A DNA stretch of 64,000 bases from contig WBVU01000005.1 in assembly GCA_009192285.1 (NCBI GenBank), positions 744,001-808,000 on the forward strand. Reading direction: 5' to 3'. The first letter of the stretch is position 1, and each line of letters begins with the position of its first letter. Under the pieces are notes generated by a model, which searched no databases, was not told the DNA's origin, and saw nothing but the letters and a program-made list of their open reading frames with translations. This document shows positions 52,086-63,433 of this stretch, one piece after another. Origin of the DNA: Morchella semilibera (lineage: Eukaryota; Ascomycota; Pezizomycetes; Pezizales; Morchellaceae). The translations under genes were made by a program, and so were the position numbers.

Positions 52086-55000
52086 CAAAAGCCTTGTTCC
52101 CTTTTGCACTCCTCACCTTTCTCTGGCTGGCTTATTGCTAAACTTGATATTCAAATAACCACCACCTCCGGTCCTCCAGCACTTGCATTACTCCGACCAC
52201 CCCTCCGGCTGACTCTTCATCTCAATTGAACTTTGAATACGCCTCTCGTTGTGATTACATCGGGGGTCCCAGGGGGTCTTCAGTTAGAATATAGCACCCC
52301 ACGCTGGAGGAAAACATTCGCCTACGTCGCATCAACTATCACCCGACCCTAGTGCCCCCTTTCCTCCATCCACACTTGTTTGTCTACCCTTCAAATACCC
52401 CTATCCTTTAGTTTAAATAGACAAAATCTCTTCCCCCTATAGGATTCCTGCGTGACACGACCAGCTCTGGAAACGGATCAAGTAATCCGTCCTCAGGGGA
52501 CGTTAATTGCAATAAAACTCTGACTCATTTACTTGATCTATTTACTTGATTCCCTTACTTGACTCATTTACTAATCCATTATCAATCAATAATCTTTTCT
52601 TACTACTCACGCTTAAATACTATTACCTGAGGTTGGTGGAAGTGATAAGATCTAGGCTAAAGACTAAGGTAGTGAGCATTCAACTCTCATCAAGATCCAC
52701 CTTTTTTTGTCTCTCTTTTTGGGGAATTTAGATGGGAAATGTGCAAACCTAAGCGACAAAATTAACCTAAGATCCATCTACTGAGTCTTCCGAATCAAAC
52801 TCAATTACTATATGGCAAAGCGGAGTAATAGATTACAGGCTTTATGATTAGGGACGAGGATCTCAGAGGGCTAAGGTACATAACCAGGCGGAGTAGAGAG
52901 ACTAAAAGCTAATCAAAGATATACAAAGTGGTCCAGTCAAACCCGTAAGATATGCAATATGGATGCTGCGACGTCCACAAGCTGAACACCCCCGACAACC
53001 CAAAATTTTATGTTCTCTTCTCTTCTCAGTTAATTGCCCTGGAGGGTCACAGAATATCACTCGAATTCTATAGTCCAAGAAAGTAGGACTTGAAGGGCGA
53101 GCAAGAATAAATAAGACCCTTATTTGTTTCTGTATTGATCCCTCGTGCATGTGTACAGCAGGTAGGCCACTGGCAGCGCAGGGATCCGGAAGTGAATCAG
53201 ATTTATGAATCAAAATCCATAATTAAGCGACTTGTTGGGTAGTTTGGTATGATAATGTGTAGTTGGGCAATAGGAAAGGTACCTGTATATGGATTATAGA
53301 GCTCTTCGAGTTCGGAAACCTTTTTTGACACATTATTAATGTCTTTTGTATTTCCCGAAAAAAATAAGGAATGTACCGGAGTTGAACCTGTAACATTAAG
53401 ATTACTAAACAAAATACCTAGAGAATAAGTTATAATTTTAGATAGGATATTCTCACACAAACACTACATCACACACCTATTGACCTCTACCACCAAGAAA
53501 TGTACCAAGAAACGTGTCCAAGAATGCGTGAAACCTTTGGTTCATTTCCCTCGTTTTTTTGGCAGGGCAAATCAATTGATTCATTTACAGGGCTAGTGGC
53601 GGGTTATAACAAAATCATACCTCACTGTACCGGGCAGAGAACGGCTTCTAGTAAACAAGTCCCACGGATAAACAACATCAGTCATAGAGGTCCCGATATC
53701 TTCTTTGATCACGACGTATTACTTACACTCCTCCACCAACAACTGGTTTGTTCTTTCGAATTTCTAATTAACAGTTCCACTCATGAATTCAGCAAGAAAA
53801 CCTCCTAATAGCGTAGGCTTAGGGTGTGGCACTAACTTCCAATACCCCTCTTTTATTTTCCATGTACAGTCAACCTCGATCGAGTTCCAAATTGTTGACC
53901 TTTCCTGGTGATATTACGTCATTACCCTGACATGATCCCAGCCAATCCCCCCCCGGGGGCCCCCAATGACCCCGCCGCCCGCTCCCGGAGGCAGCGCGCT
54001 AGCTCGACCTTAAGAAGCAAATGCCCCCGCGATACTACGCTCTTTCGTTAACCTCCTGTTGTTGTATTGGTCTTTGTTTTTACTTGTGGAGGGGAGTTCG
54101 TGGGACTGGTGCGATCGATATTGTCGTAGCAGTAAGGCTGCATACAATCAACAGGGTTAGGGTTCTATTCTCCACCAACAAACATTAACTGGCCTACATG
54201 CTCGCCGGATGGTCTACTCCTTCATTATTGATTTCTGTAAAGCACTTCAATCCCAGCTTTACTGGGTGTGTGATATACGGCCGCCATGCAGCGATAAGTG
54301 CCACAGCATAGCACCGACTGCATAGACTGGGCAGCCATTTATCACGGAACGCCACCAGAATGCGCCTCTAATCTGCAAAGCTCAACAACGACAAGGTACT
54401 TTCTCGGCACTCATGCCGTGTATACCTACCCACCAATCATAGATAAGCATCGTAGTATGCCTCGGGATCAACCGATTAAGCAATCACCACGTCCATTCCT
54501 ACAGGAATGCAAGGAGCGGTGTCCCCAAATGGGAGTGCTTGTAGAGCCGGAATACCAAGCATGGACTCGTAAATGCATGGGGGAAGTCGGAGCCCATCGT
54601 ACGTGGGCAAGAGAACCAGAAAGATGTTGAAAAAGGAGCACTCTCTGGTGGAGGGCTAATACGTAGTCAAAATTCAAAACTCTATCTAAATCCTAACCCT
54701 AGTTCTGATTTCAATCGGCCTGTAGAGCTCGAGCTGCCGTCTCTGGGGTTTGTGTGGTCCCTGTCATCAGTCCCTTTAAACACAAGGCCCGCTCTTCCCA
54801 GAGGCCGGAGTACAGCACGGGGTCAAGCGAAGCCTTGTCTTTTTCTCCTAGGTACTGTCCTCGGTACCGTGATCCTCGGTACCGTGCTCTCGTAGTTTCT
54901 GTTACAACCGTTGAATACACTGGCCCGGCCCCGGCCCGGCCCCGGGCGCTTATTTCCCCACATGACATGCTTCCTTATATCATAACTCACAATTCTCCAA

Positions 55001-55456
55001 GGACGCCTGATCATCCTTTCCTTAATTTGATTTTGAAGGACCCGTAAGGCGCAGGTTCATACAAATAATAAGAGCTTAGAACCGCGGCTACCGACTTTTC
55101 CTAAACCCTGGCCCTGAATCCTGGCCATGAACTTATGGCTTAGCCTCAGCCTTAAGCCACCTGCGTTTAAAGATTTCCGCCCGAGTGAGAAGCGGGTTTG
55201 ATCATGATGAGACTTCTTCTTTGCTCCTCCACTCACTCCGCTATCATATTACACCACCAAATGGTTCTTTGTTGGGGTTGATAATTGTGGCGCCATGAGT
55301 ATGTTCTGTACGCCATAGCCTTACAACGCTGCTATGGTGATGCGAACTCCGAATTCTACTCTACCCTCGGAAGTTACACAATGGATGGTTATGTATGCTC
55401 CCCAGTGCCTCGTGAATTTAACCGCATGATACCAAGACTACATGTATGTGCTAGTA
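52086..55456. other. Long region without a recognisable gene
   Basis: Only short frames occur. Noted details are ACTTGATTCCCTTACTTGACTC-type repeats at 52520-52575, a B-box-like GGAGTTGAACC with an adjacent seven-A run at 53358-53388, GGCCCCGGCCCGGCCCCGG at 54932-54950, TCGGTACCGTGATCC / TCGGTACCGTGCTC direct repeats near 54862-54891, and short TTAGGG motifs at 54152-54168. Confidence 0.35.
53355..53390 (-). other. Second B-box plus T-run (Pol III-like relic)
   Basis: On the minus strand GGTTCAACTCC (53388-53378) is followed by TTTTTTT at 53364-53358, the same order as at 36092-36119. No good A box is visible upstream, so this is a fragment at best. Confidence 0.25.
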
Positions 55457-55492
55457 ACCCTGACCCTGACCCTGACCCTGACCCTGAGCCCA
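55457..55492 (+). repeat. (CCCTGA)n telomere-like hexamer repeat
   Basis: AACCCTGACCCTGACCCTGA continues for about five units and is followed by a T-rich run. It is the complement of the TCAGGG units seen at 32808-32830. Confidence 0.8.
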
Positions 55493-55779
55493 CAGTTATT
55501 TTTTTTTCTTTTTTCTTTTCTGTTTAATTTAGTTGTATGCGGCCTTAGAGCTACTCGTATCAAATCCTGGTACGGAATGTCGGGGTAGGCAATTGGCCGC
55601 ATTGTCAGTCTTCAAGATACTTAGAAATATATGCCGTTAGATTCTCACATTACCGCAATTTCCCTCATGTACAATCTTTCAAGCAAGGTTTCGCGCTTCA
55701 CACTAGCTAGACGAATCTGCTGACTACGTATACAAAAAGACCACCCCCGTATGCATAGCATTATCCATTAGTCCACCTC

Positions 55780-58127
55780 TTACTTCACCTCCGGCTCCAC
55801 GGGACGTTCACTATATTCCTTTCCTTTGAACTCAAACGAATACACAAGTGCGGTCCCAAACCTTATTTTCAAGTTGAATGATATGTGATAATAGGTCTCG
55901 CCAGCCTCATTGGTCCTTTTCTGGTCTTCGAGCATGTGCGGTGGAACCACATTCAGATTTGTTATGAGTGGACACACCTCGTAGACGTCTGCAAAACAGC
56001 GGGAACTCTAGTCAGGTACCAAGCAATATAGATGAAGCTTGGGAGGAGGGGGGGGGGGGAGGATACTTCGGTTTTTGGCATTCCTGGGGGCATATGGCTT
56101 GTCGCAGGCAACCAGGGTGGTTACAAAGGTCAGGGAGTGACTCAATGGTACGGAGAAAACAAAAGGGAGGCTGATATCCTCGTCGCTAGTTATGGTAGCG
56201 CCCTTCATAGTGTAGGTCAGTTCAGGGTATTTGTTCCATTCGGCAATAAGTTCAGTTCACACTCGGTTTTGGGGGTTTGGTGCATTGGTGTTTGGTTCCG
56301 GAAACTTACTTTTTTTATGAGCCAGTTTACATGGTTGGGGATTTTGGTTTGCCCAGTGAGGGGAGAAACGTAAGATCCTGGTGGGTTTCCCGGTCCACTT
56401 GCCACCGTCCTGGAACAGTGAACACCGTAGCTGAGCGGGGAAACATGGCTACGGACAATGGAGGGACCTTCCAATCCTCGCAGGCAAGCCCGTGGGCAAC
56501 AGCAGTCCATCTGGCGCAAGAGTTAGTTTTATGACAAATGCCTCGAGCACTAGTGGAAGGATAACTCACGCGTTCGGAGGGCTCAATAACTCGATTCCTT
56601 GCGCGTTACAGCTTTCTTTCAGACGCTTGCGAAGATACTCGGGCGCCCCAGGTTCCCCAACGAGCACTACCGCCTGTCACCCAGTCAGTGCCACCAGACT
56701 AGTTCTGCGGGTATCAATAGTAACATACCGAGACAGTAGCCCGGCCTAGGGCTTCTACGCTGTGGATTTGCTGCTTGACGAGTTCGAGAGTTCTGGAGAC
56801 CACGGGATCAAAAATAGCCCTCATTTCTGCCCGGGTGATGGTAATCAAACCATCCTCAATACCTGCATCTAGACTATCCTCAACCCCGGGGACGCTGCAT
56901 AAGAATTCGTCCTGGGATTCATCGTCCGAGAAAATACGCATTAGAAATTCCTCAAAGTCCTTGTTCATTCTCATTCGGCTCCTTGGCGATTGCAGAGCAT
57001 ACCTGGCAAATCAGTATTGTTGACTCTGTCTCGGGGTATCGCGTCACTTGCCTTCGCGCCCCCATTCGTGTTTTGACCCATTCCTCGAACGCCCGACTGA
57101 TATAGCTTGAACCGCACAGGCCCCCTATGCCACCAACACATTCCTCAACTCCCAACTTGGGCTTCAACGCGGTAATTTCGTATGGGATCAAATCCTAGGT
57201 TCTGATGATCAGAAATATAACTTTCAATAGGTGACGAGCCGGAAGATCTTGACCTACCACCGTGCCCCTCCCCCATTGTACGATCACAAAAGCATCCTTG
57301 ATCTGTAAAACTTACATGTAAGCCTTCCCTACGGATCCTTAGGAAAAGCATCGAGCTACCTTGAGGTCATGCGGCAAAGTCCTAAGAGTGTATAAGGCAA
57401 TTGCCTCGGTCTCAGTAATCAGAGGGAGGGTGCCCTCAGTCCCGAGGCCCGCGGCGCTTGCTGCCTGTAGAATGAGTGCTCTTGCAACGTCACTCGAGAT
57501 CTGGTATTGTCAGCCACCTCTGGATGTTAGTCTGTCCTGACATGCTCGTGGGCTACCTACTCCTGGCACGGTCACGACGTATTCTGTTTTGACCTGCTTC
57601 ATGAAGTCTTTCCCGTATCTTCCTTCCAAAGTTGTTGTGATATGAATCTTGAGGGCTGATAGGTAGTCTGTGGCCAAGTCTACCGGCTTTTTATCTGGAG
57701 GCATCGCGGCATTCGAGGCCTCGAGAAGGTGTTCATTCATTGGGTCGAGGAGAAGCTTAAACCATCTGAGCCTTTCAGGCTCATTCGCTGCTTCAAACCC
57801 CCATCTGTAGCCTGGATGCGGATAGTCTTTCGAATATTTCAGTTCGGTGGGTACCATGTCCGTGGTTTTGTTTCCCTAACGCCGGCACGTTCGTTAATTT
57901 GATTGTCCAATTCAACATCCCCGGGTTTGATCTCTGGAATGATAATCTTACCCCAAAAGGCCACTTGTGGATCACATTGATGTCGTTCGGCTCTGCGGTG
58001 TGGGCCTATGATCATTATGTTAGCTTTCAGGCCTCGGGTAGGCCCGGCGGTTTCTGTGTACCCAGGCCACGCATGAATGCGTCGTTCCAAAGTCTATCCC
58101 AACTTTTAGACTGTTAACCTCGGACAT
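55780..58127 (-). pseudogene. Hsp70-like (HSPA12-type) ATPase gene, 11 exons, one frameshift
   Basis: Exons are 58127-58062, 58005-57952, 57875-57561, 57500-57360, 57302-57258, 57194-57052, 57002-56729, 56673-56570, 56510-56310, 56202-56067 and 55988-55780. All ten junctions keep phase. The start MSEVNSLKVGIDFGTTHSCVAW carries the first phosphate motif of the actin/Hsp70 ATPase fold. Other landmarks are EYVVTVPG, LPLITETEA, CVGGIGGLCGSS and VLVGEPG (normally VLVGGFG). Intron 6 begins GCAAGT, a GC-AG intron. In exon 9 the reading must shift by one missing base near 56492-56497 to pass from AWTAVA to CLRGLEGPSIV. The second phosphate motif (normally DAGGGTV) reads QWGRGTV. Such proteins are expanded in fungi, often near NLR-type genes. 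It would be about 562 aa if unbroken; it is a recent pseudogene or carries a sequencing error. Confidence 0.8.
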
Positions 58128-61100
58128 CGCTGGATTGGACGCTGGATATTGTGCTCAAGGAGGACGCGGTCGAGGCTAATCAATGTTTATCGGCAAGGTT
58201 ATCTTTAGTTAAAGTAAATTCTACTATTGTGCGGGTCTGCCAACGTTGCAACATATTTCCAGGCAACCCACTGGGTTAGATATAGGTAAGGATCTGCGGC
58301 GCTGGTCCAACCACCATGTCTAGACCAACCACCATGCATTGGTTGCGGGGTAATAAACCACCCCCCCCCCCTCATATGCAAACCCCCCGAAATACCCCCA
58401 ACGCTCCCGAAATCATTCATTCTACTCAGCGGAAATGTCTAGCGCTGGGGCTTTCGTCAACAATGTTCCCCTCCACCGGCGGCGCCGGGCGCGACAAGAC
58501 AGTCGATGGCCACTGCACAGGACGCAGAGAACACCGAACAGTCCAGATAGGAGCACCAATTGTCGCTGCTAGACATCTCCTGGAGATGGACGACGGTGGG
58601 GTTACGCGTTCCCTCACCATCCCGCCCACCCCCCCGCCCACCCCCCGCCCACCCCCCAAACCATGTCCAAACACCACCGGCTCGTTCAGCTATGCGCTGC
58701 CACTGCCGAAACTCCACTTCATCTCTGGCCCCCAGCAACCCGCGACACCACCAGAGGAGGAGGATCAACTCCGCGCATCAAAGCTGACTGAACCGCTCCG
58801 GACTACCCCCACTCCTTCTCCGTGTTCGTTTTTTTGTCTTCAATCAATAACTTTCTCCAAAGCGATTACTATCACGAGCAGCCTCGATCGATCTCTCGTG
58901 CTCACACACACCTCACCCTCTCACCTAGTACGGTTCTAGCACTGGGCGCTTGAGCAGGACAGAACACCTACATGGGCCGGGGTTGATAGCTCCCCCCTCC
59001 TCACCCCCTGCCGGGAGCAGTATACCGTCAGGTCTCGAGGTATTGACTGTGCGTATAAGGTAACAATTACCCCCAGCCGGCATGATCTACACCGTTCAAC
59101 CAATCCCTGGCCGGAGATGGCCAATCTTTTGGCTTTTTGAGGTATATGGTATATGTGCTAACATACTACATACATAACTAGATGTATAACCTGCCGCCCC
59201 CGTAGCCTTACTTTACTTACTTAGCACATGGATCTTGGAAACACACCCTCATCTGGTCACCGCGCTCTCCCCGGAACAGCGATCGCACATGGTGCTAGGC
59301 CTTAACCACGACGTATCGCTCCGGGGCGCGCGCTGCGGGCGACGAAAAGAGTTATGGGCGAGCCTGGAGTTGATGGGGAACACTTTGTCATATTAGACGG
59401 GAGGAGAAGGAGGAAGAGAGGGACACGAATAGGGTTAGGGTTTCGAGGTGGGAGGTGGGAGGTGCAGGAAAGTGATGGGGTTGGGGTTGAGGATGGTACT
59501 GTATTTGTGTTTGGACACAGGCGAAGATAACTACATATATACTAATTACTGGAACGGATCTGCTCTACTACGTAGCGCAAGCAAATAAATAGAATTAATT
59601 TGGTAAACTAAATCTAGGATACCCTAGGAGGTATCCGTCTGTAGGAGGATAATTCTCGCATCTATGTCTATGTGGAGACAATCTTTTGGGTGTAGCTATA
59701 GTTACAGTCAGGTATCAAAATAGCCGCGTTGGAGATATTGCACCTATGAATAGTATTAGTAGCTAGGTTAATCCCCCCTATTTCTTCCTCAAGAGGGTAT
59801 TATAGAGTAAGTGAGGTAGCAAACGAGCGAGGCATCGGAGAATAACATGGTATATCATCTTTCCGGGGGTATATCTTGTGGGCCCGGACCCGGTGTGTGG
59901 TGATGGCTAGAACAATAGTGCAATGTACCTTGTCGTAAAGACCGCATGAGAAATACTCATAGTCGTGCACTGGTACGAAGTACGCAAGGATTATAGCATT
60001 CTTGTGCGCCTTACCATATTCCCTCTCCTTCGTACGCACAAAACTATAACACGGAATATATATATCCGCGGTATACAGAAACATTAACAATTGCCCATAG
60101 TCGTAGGTTCATTTTACAATGGAAATGTGAGTCCAATTCCCTAGTTAGCTGCCAAGACTGAGAAAGGAGACAAGAAATTTAGAATAGGGAGGGAACTCTA
60201 TTCAGATCACCTGGTTTGGTTTTAGTACTGAATTCACCGAAATCACAATACCCAACTAGACTGTCAAGTGTCCACCACTACAAACGTGTAGACACATCAA
60301 TTATAAACAACCCCTCGAGTACCGCATCAGGGCAACCCTAACCCTAACCTGTATCGGAACAAAGTAGGACCTAACTACTGATATTCTGAGTTAAGGAAGA
60401 GCTACTAGCCTGCACGGGGTAGGTATATAAACCAATACTCCTCCCCCCAGAAATGCGTTGCTGGTTTGCAAGTGGAGCAATTATTAAGTTTCCATAACTA
60501 ACCCGTGGTGAGCTGACCCCCTTTATAACAGACGAATTAAGTTTGTACGGGAGCTATTATTTGATGATAACAAGATCTTTGAGTAAAGCCATACTAAATT
60601 TACTTTTTCTGGCAAGAACGCGACGCACCGTGAGTAGAAAGCGGCGTTGCGGCGTGCGTTGCTATCTTCCTGACACCGTAGTACATACAATCGCAACTTG
60701 AAAATTTGGCAAGCAAGCTTAAGGGGGTCAGCATCAACGAACCATGAAAAAAGGTACCGTACGCGTATCCAGAGCAGGTGCGACATTGTTGTTTTTTGGC
60801 TATCACTTTCCCAATCAAGTAATGACTTGGCACTTCCGCCGATATACTCTGTTATGCCAAGACGTATCAATGATATTTAGCGGTAGTCCAATAATTGCCT
60901 AATCAGTAATTAAAATGCCCAACGCTCTAGAACTACATAGTGCCTAAATAGGCAACTTTGGGCAACATTCATTTGATCTCTTACCAAAAACCCAACTTTT
61001 AGAAATTCAATAACCCCACAACCATAAGTGATAGAATTGATTGGACTCTGTCATGATGTAGAGCGGGGGCTAAAGCATCATTTGACAGGGGGAAAATGAT

Positions 61101-61375
61101 TGTAGGTATTGTGGTTGGAAAGCCCCTAAATGTTGGGGTCAAATGTCCTCCGGTTGCAGGTGTCCGCAACCATATCAGGCATCCAATGCACATAACTGAT
61201 CATTACCGATTATGACGTGACCCCTCACTCTGTATTTACCAACTGCACCTTGTTTAAAAGGAACTCTATTCCCTCCTCTCTTGTCCTTTGTCTAAGCCTC
61301 GAGAATCGCTGAGTATACAGTATACTTACGGCTACAAGCTATTGTCTAACTAAAATATCTCCGTCCACTTCGACC
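58128..61375. other. Long region without a supported gene
   Basis: A 207-residue plus frame (58316-58939) is Pro- and Thr-rich and overlaps dispersed repeat R, so it is not called. CACCCCCCCGCCCACCCCCC tracts lie at 58620-58665. ATAGGGTTAGGGTTTCG with GGTGGGAGGTGGGAGG is at 59428-59462, and AACCCTAACCCTAACC is at 60333-60348. Short frames at 59800-60090 and 60523-60870 have no recognised domain. Confidence 0.35.
58785..59185 (+). repeat. Dispersed repeat R, copy 2
   Basis: Contains the same ordered words as 33030-33265: CTGAACCGCTCC, CTCGTGCTCACACA, AACAATTACCCCC, GAGGTATATGG and GCTAACATACTACATAC. It is longer than copy 1 by inserted segments. Confidence 0.5.
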
Positions 61376-62267
61376 ATGTCGTCGTCTTTGTTTGGTGCCC
61401 CACTACCCAACCGACAGCAGGCCTTTGGTGACCGTAAGTATAGACTCTGCTTCCCAGTCTACCCCAATAGACCTACTCTAACCTAGACTCCGGATTCATG
61501 CAGAAGAGGACGACTCCCCTCCGCCCTCCAACTATTACCTATACCCCGCAGCCCCCAGCTTGTCCCTCCCCACTGACGTCCCCGCCCTCCACTCCATAAT
61601 CAATACACTCCAAGCCCAGCTCCAAGCCTCCTCCACCGTCAACACCCACCTTGCCGCCACTGTCGCCCGTCTCCAAGCCGAGCAGGCAACATCAACTAGT
61701 TTCACTCCCAACACCTCCGTCCCTACCACCCCCACTCCTGCCACAGCCACCACGACCAACACCCCCGCCTCCGTCCCACCCCCACCCCCAAACCACCCGC
61801 GGAATATCGAATACGGGCGGGGCGCCGGCTCTCCTGAAACCTTCAAGCGAATCACCGAGACCAACTGGCACGGCCGCCTTGGGCGCGCGCACATGGTGGA
61901 CGTCGACGCCTTGCCCCCCGCCGCCCTGATGGAGCTCGATGGCCTCGTGCGGCGAAAGCTGCGCGGCCTGCTCCCCCGCGGCGCGCCATGCGTCCATTGG
62001 ATCAATGTGGACGAGACCTTTAGCGGCCTCGCTGCCCTAGGACTCCGGCTAGAGAATAGGGACCGCTATATGTGTCAGATACTGAGCGACAGCGCTTCGC
62101 TCACGGAGTGCACCACCAGGAGGGCTAGGAACCTCGCCGAGTATTATTATGCGAATGAGAAGTATACGCATCATGAGTACATGCGGGGCTTTTTGATCGA
62201 GACGTTGGTGGAGCTTGGCAGGTATAGAGGGCTTTTTGATGATGAGGGGTTTCTGAGGGATGAGTAA
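61376..62267 (+). CDS. Unrecognised two-exon gene, 273 aa, first of a local family
   Basis: Exon 1 (61376-61433) starts MSSSLFGAPLPNRQQAFGD. The intron (61434-61503) begins GTAAGT, has CTCTAAC and ends ATGCAG. Exon 2 (61504-62267) completes the protein with phase kept. Residues 40-85 form a likely coiled coil (LHSIINTLQAQLQAS, then ATVARLQAEQA). A Thr/Pro linker follows to about 125, and a globular domain from about 130 to 273 contains NWHGRLGRAHMVDVDALPP and YTHHEYMRGFLIETL. I know no family for it. A relic at 62663 and a second gene at 63434 share the coiled coil or the globular part. The frame is intact and the splice signals are strong, so it is very probably expressed. Confidence 0.7.
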
Positions 62268-62662
62268 TGCTGGAATGGGCATGTAACCATAATCTATCAC
62301 TTGTAGGCACTGGGGAGATGGGCGCGTTTGAAAAAAAAATCAGGCATCTCATAAGTAGCCCTAACCCCGAGTGACTGTGGGCCGTTAAGGAATTGTTGTT
62401 GTTTGTGGTATGCTGGGCCACCGCATCTGGTAGCTTATACAATGCTATCTACTGTCTCTTGGTCTGGATCACAGGCTTGCATATTTACCCAAGGTATTCT
62501 CAAACCGTCAGAATCGGTAACTCTACCATGCTGTCGAGCGGTAATTAACCCCGAGGACTTTGGGCAATGGGAATTTCCAACCTTCAACAACCATAAGTCC
62601 GCACTCACTCCTACTTATAGCCATTTCGCCGCCAAAAGACCCACTCTAGCCCCCCCGCTTGT
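62268..62662. other. Intergenic, no gene seen
   Basis: Contains the presumed 3' UTR of the 61376 gene. Nothing else is recognised. Confidence 0.4.
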
Positions 62663-62845
62663 GTGCAGATAGGGATGCACCAGCAACCCGCCTTCGCAAC
62701 CATCCCCGCCCCCCGCCAATCCCACCCCTGCATGGAGACCACACGTTCAGTGTCGCCTCCGGGCGGTGCTAGCTCGCCCCAGATCTCCGTGAGGATAGCC
62801 AAGACCGGTTGGCGCGGTCGTCTCGCCGCACGTATATGGGGGTAG
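62663..62845 (+). pseudogene. Relic of the same local gene family
   Basis: The frame reads GGASSPQISVRIAKTGWRGR then LAARIWG before a stop. This aligns with GRGAGSPETFKRITETNWHGR then LGRAHMV of the complete gene at 61376. Only this block, at the start of the globular domain, remains. It shows that the family was duplicated in place more than once. Confidence 0.55.
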
Positions 62846-63433
62846 TACCAGCTAGGGGGAGGGGGGCCGGAGAGGCAGGGCGAAATGACCATGTAATCAT
62901 ATATTACAATGGTTCATTCTCTGTTTGTAGGCAATCGCGGTAACTACGGAGGAGTGATGAGACTGTCGTAGTGTTCTCTGCCTCTGAGCACAGTCAACGA
63001 TAGTGCCTTCCGGTAAAGACATATGTCATAAACAGGTACAACAGGCATCCCTTAATGTGTTCCAATCCGTGATGTTAAACATGTCTCGCAGTGTCGACCT
63101 TGTCCGCGCCGCGATGCGGACAGTCTAAACAAAGGGCTATGTAAAATGTATGAATTATGGATTAATAGATGTGTAACAATAGACGAATACGGATGAGTCG
63201 AGTGATCGTACATGATGCTGTCTTGTGATACCATCTCGGGTATTAACGGGACGCAAGGCATATAAAAAAAGCAAATACACTCAAAGATCGTACGATTGAT
63301 TACCCTACCACGACCTGGAATACTTTCGGTTCCTCCCTCTCGACACAGAATCAACTCTTAACTGCATCTCCAAAGGTCCTCTCCGCTTTAATACCATTCC
63401 CCTAACAGGGCTAGATATCCGAGGCACTCAAAT
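62846..63433. other. Intergenic, upstream region of the last gene
   Basis: GGCATATAAAAAAAGC at 63258-63273 holds a TATA-like box about 165 bp before the ATG at 63434. No gene is seen. Confidence 0.4.

Noticed and set aside
54298-54630. 110-residue plus frame
   Set aside because: No domain, no splice context and no repeat in the window; length is not unusual by chance for this base composition.
58316-58939. 207-residue Pro/Thr-rich frame
   Set aside because: It overlaps poly-C tracts and dispersed repeat R; no splice signals or domain support it.
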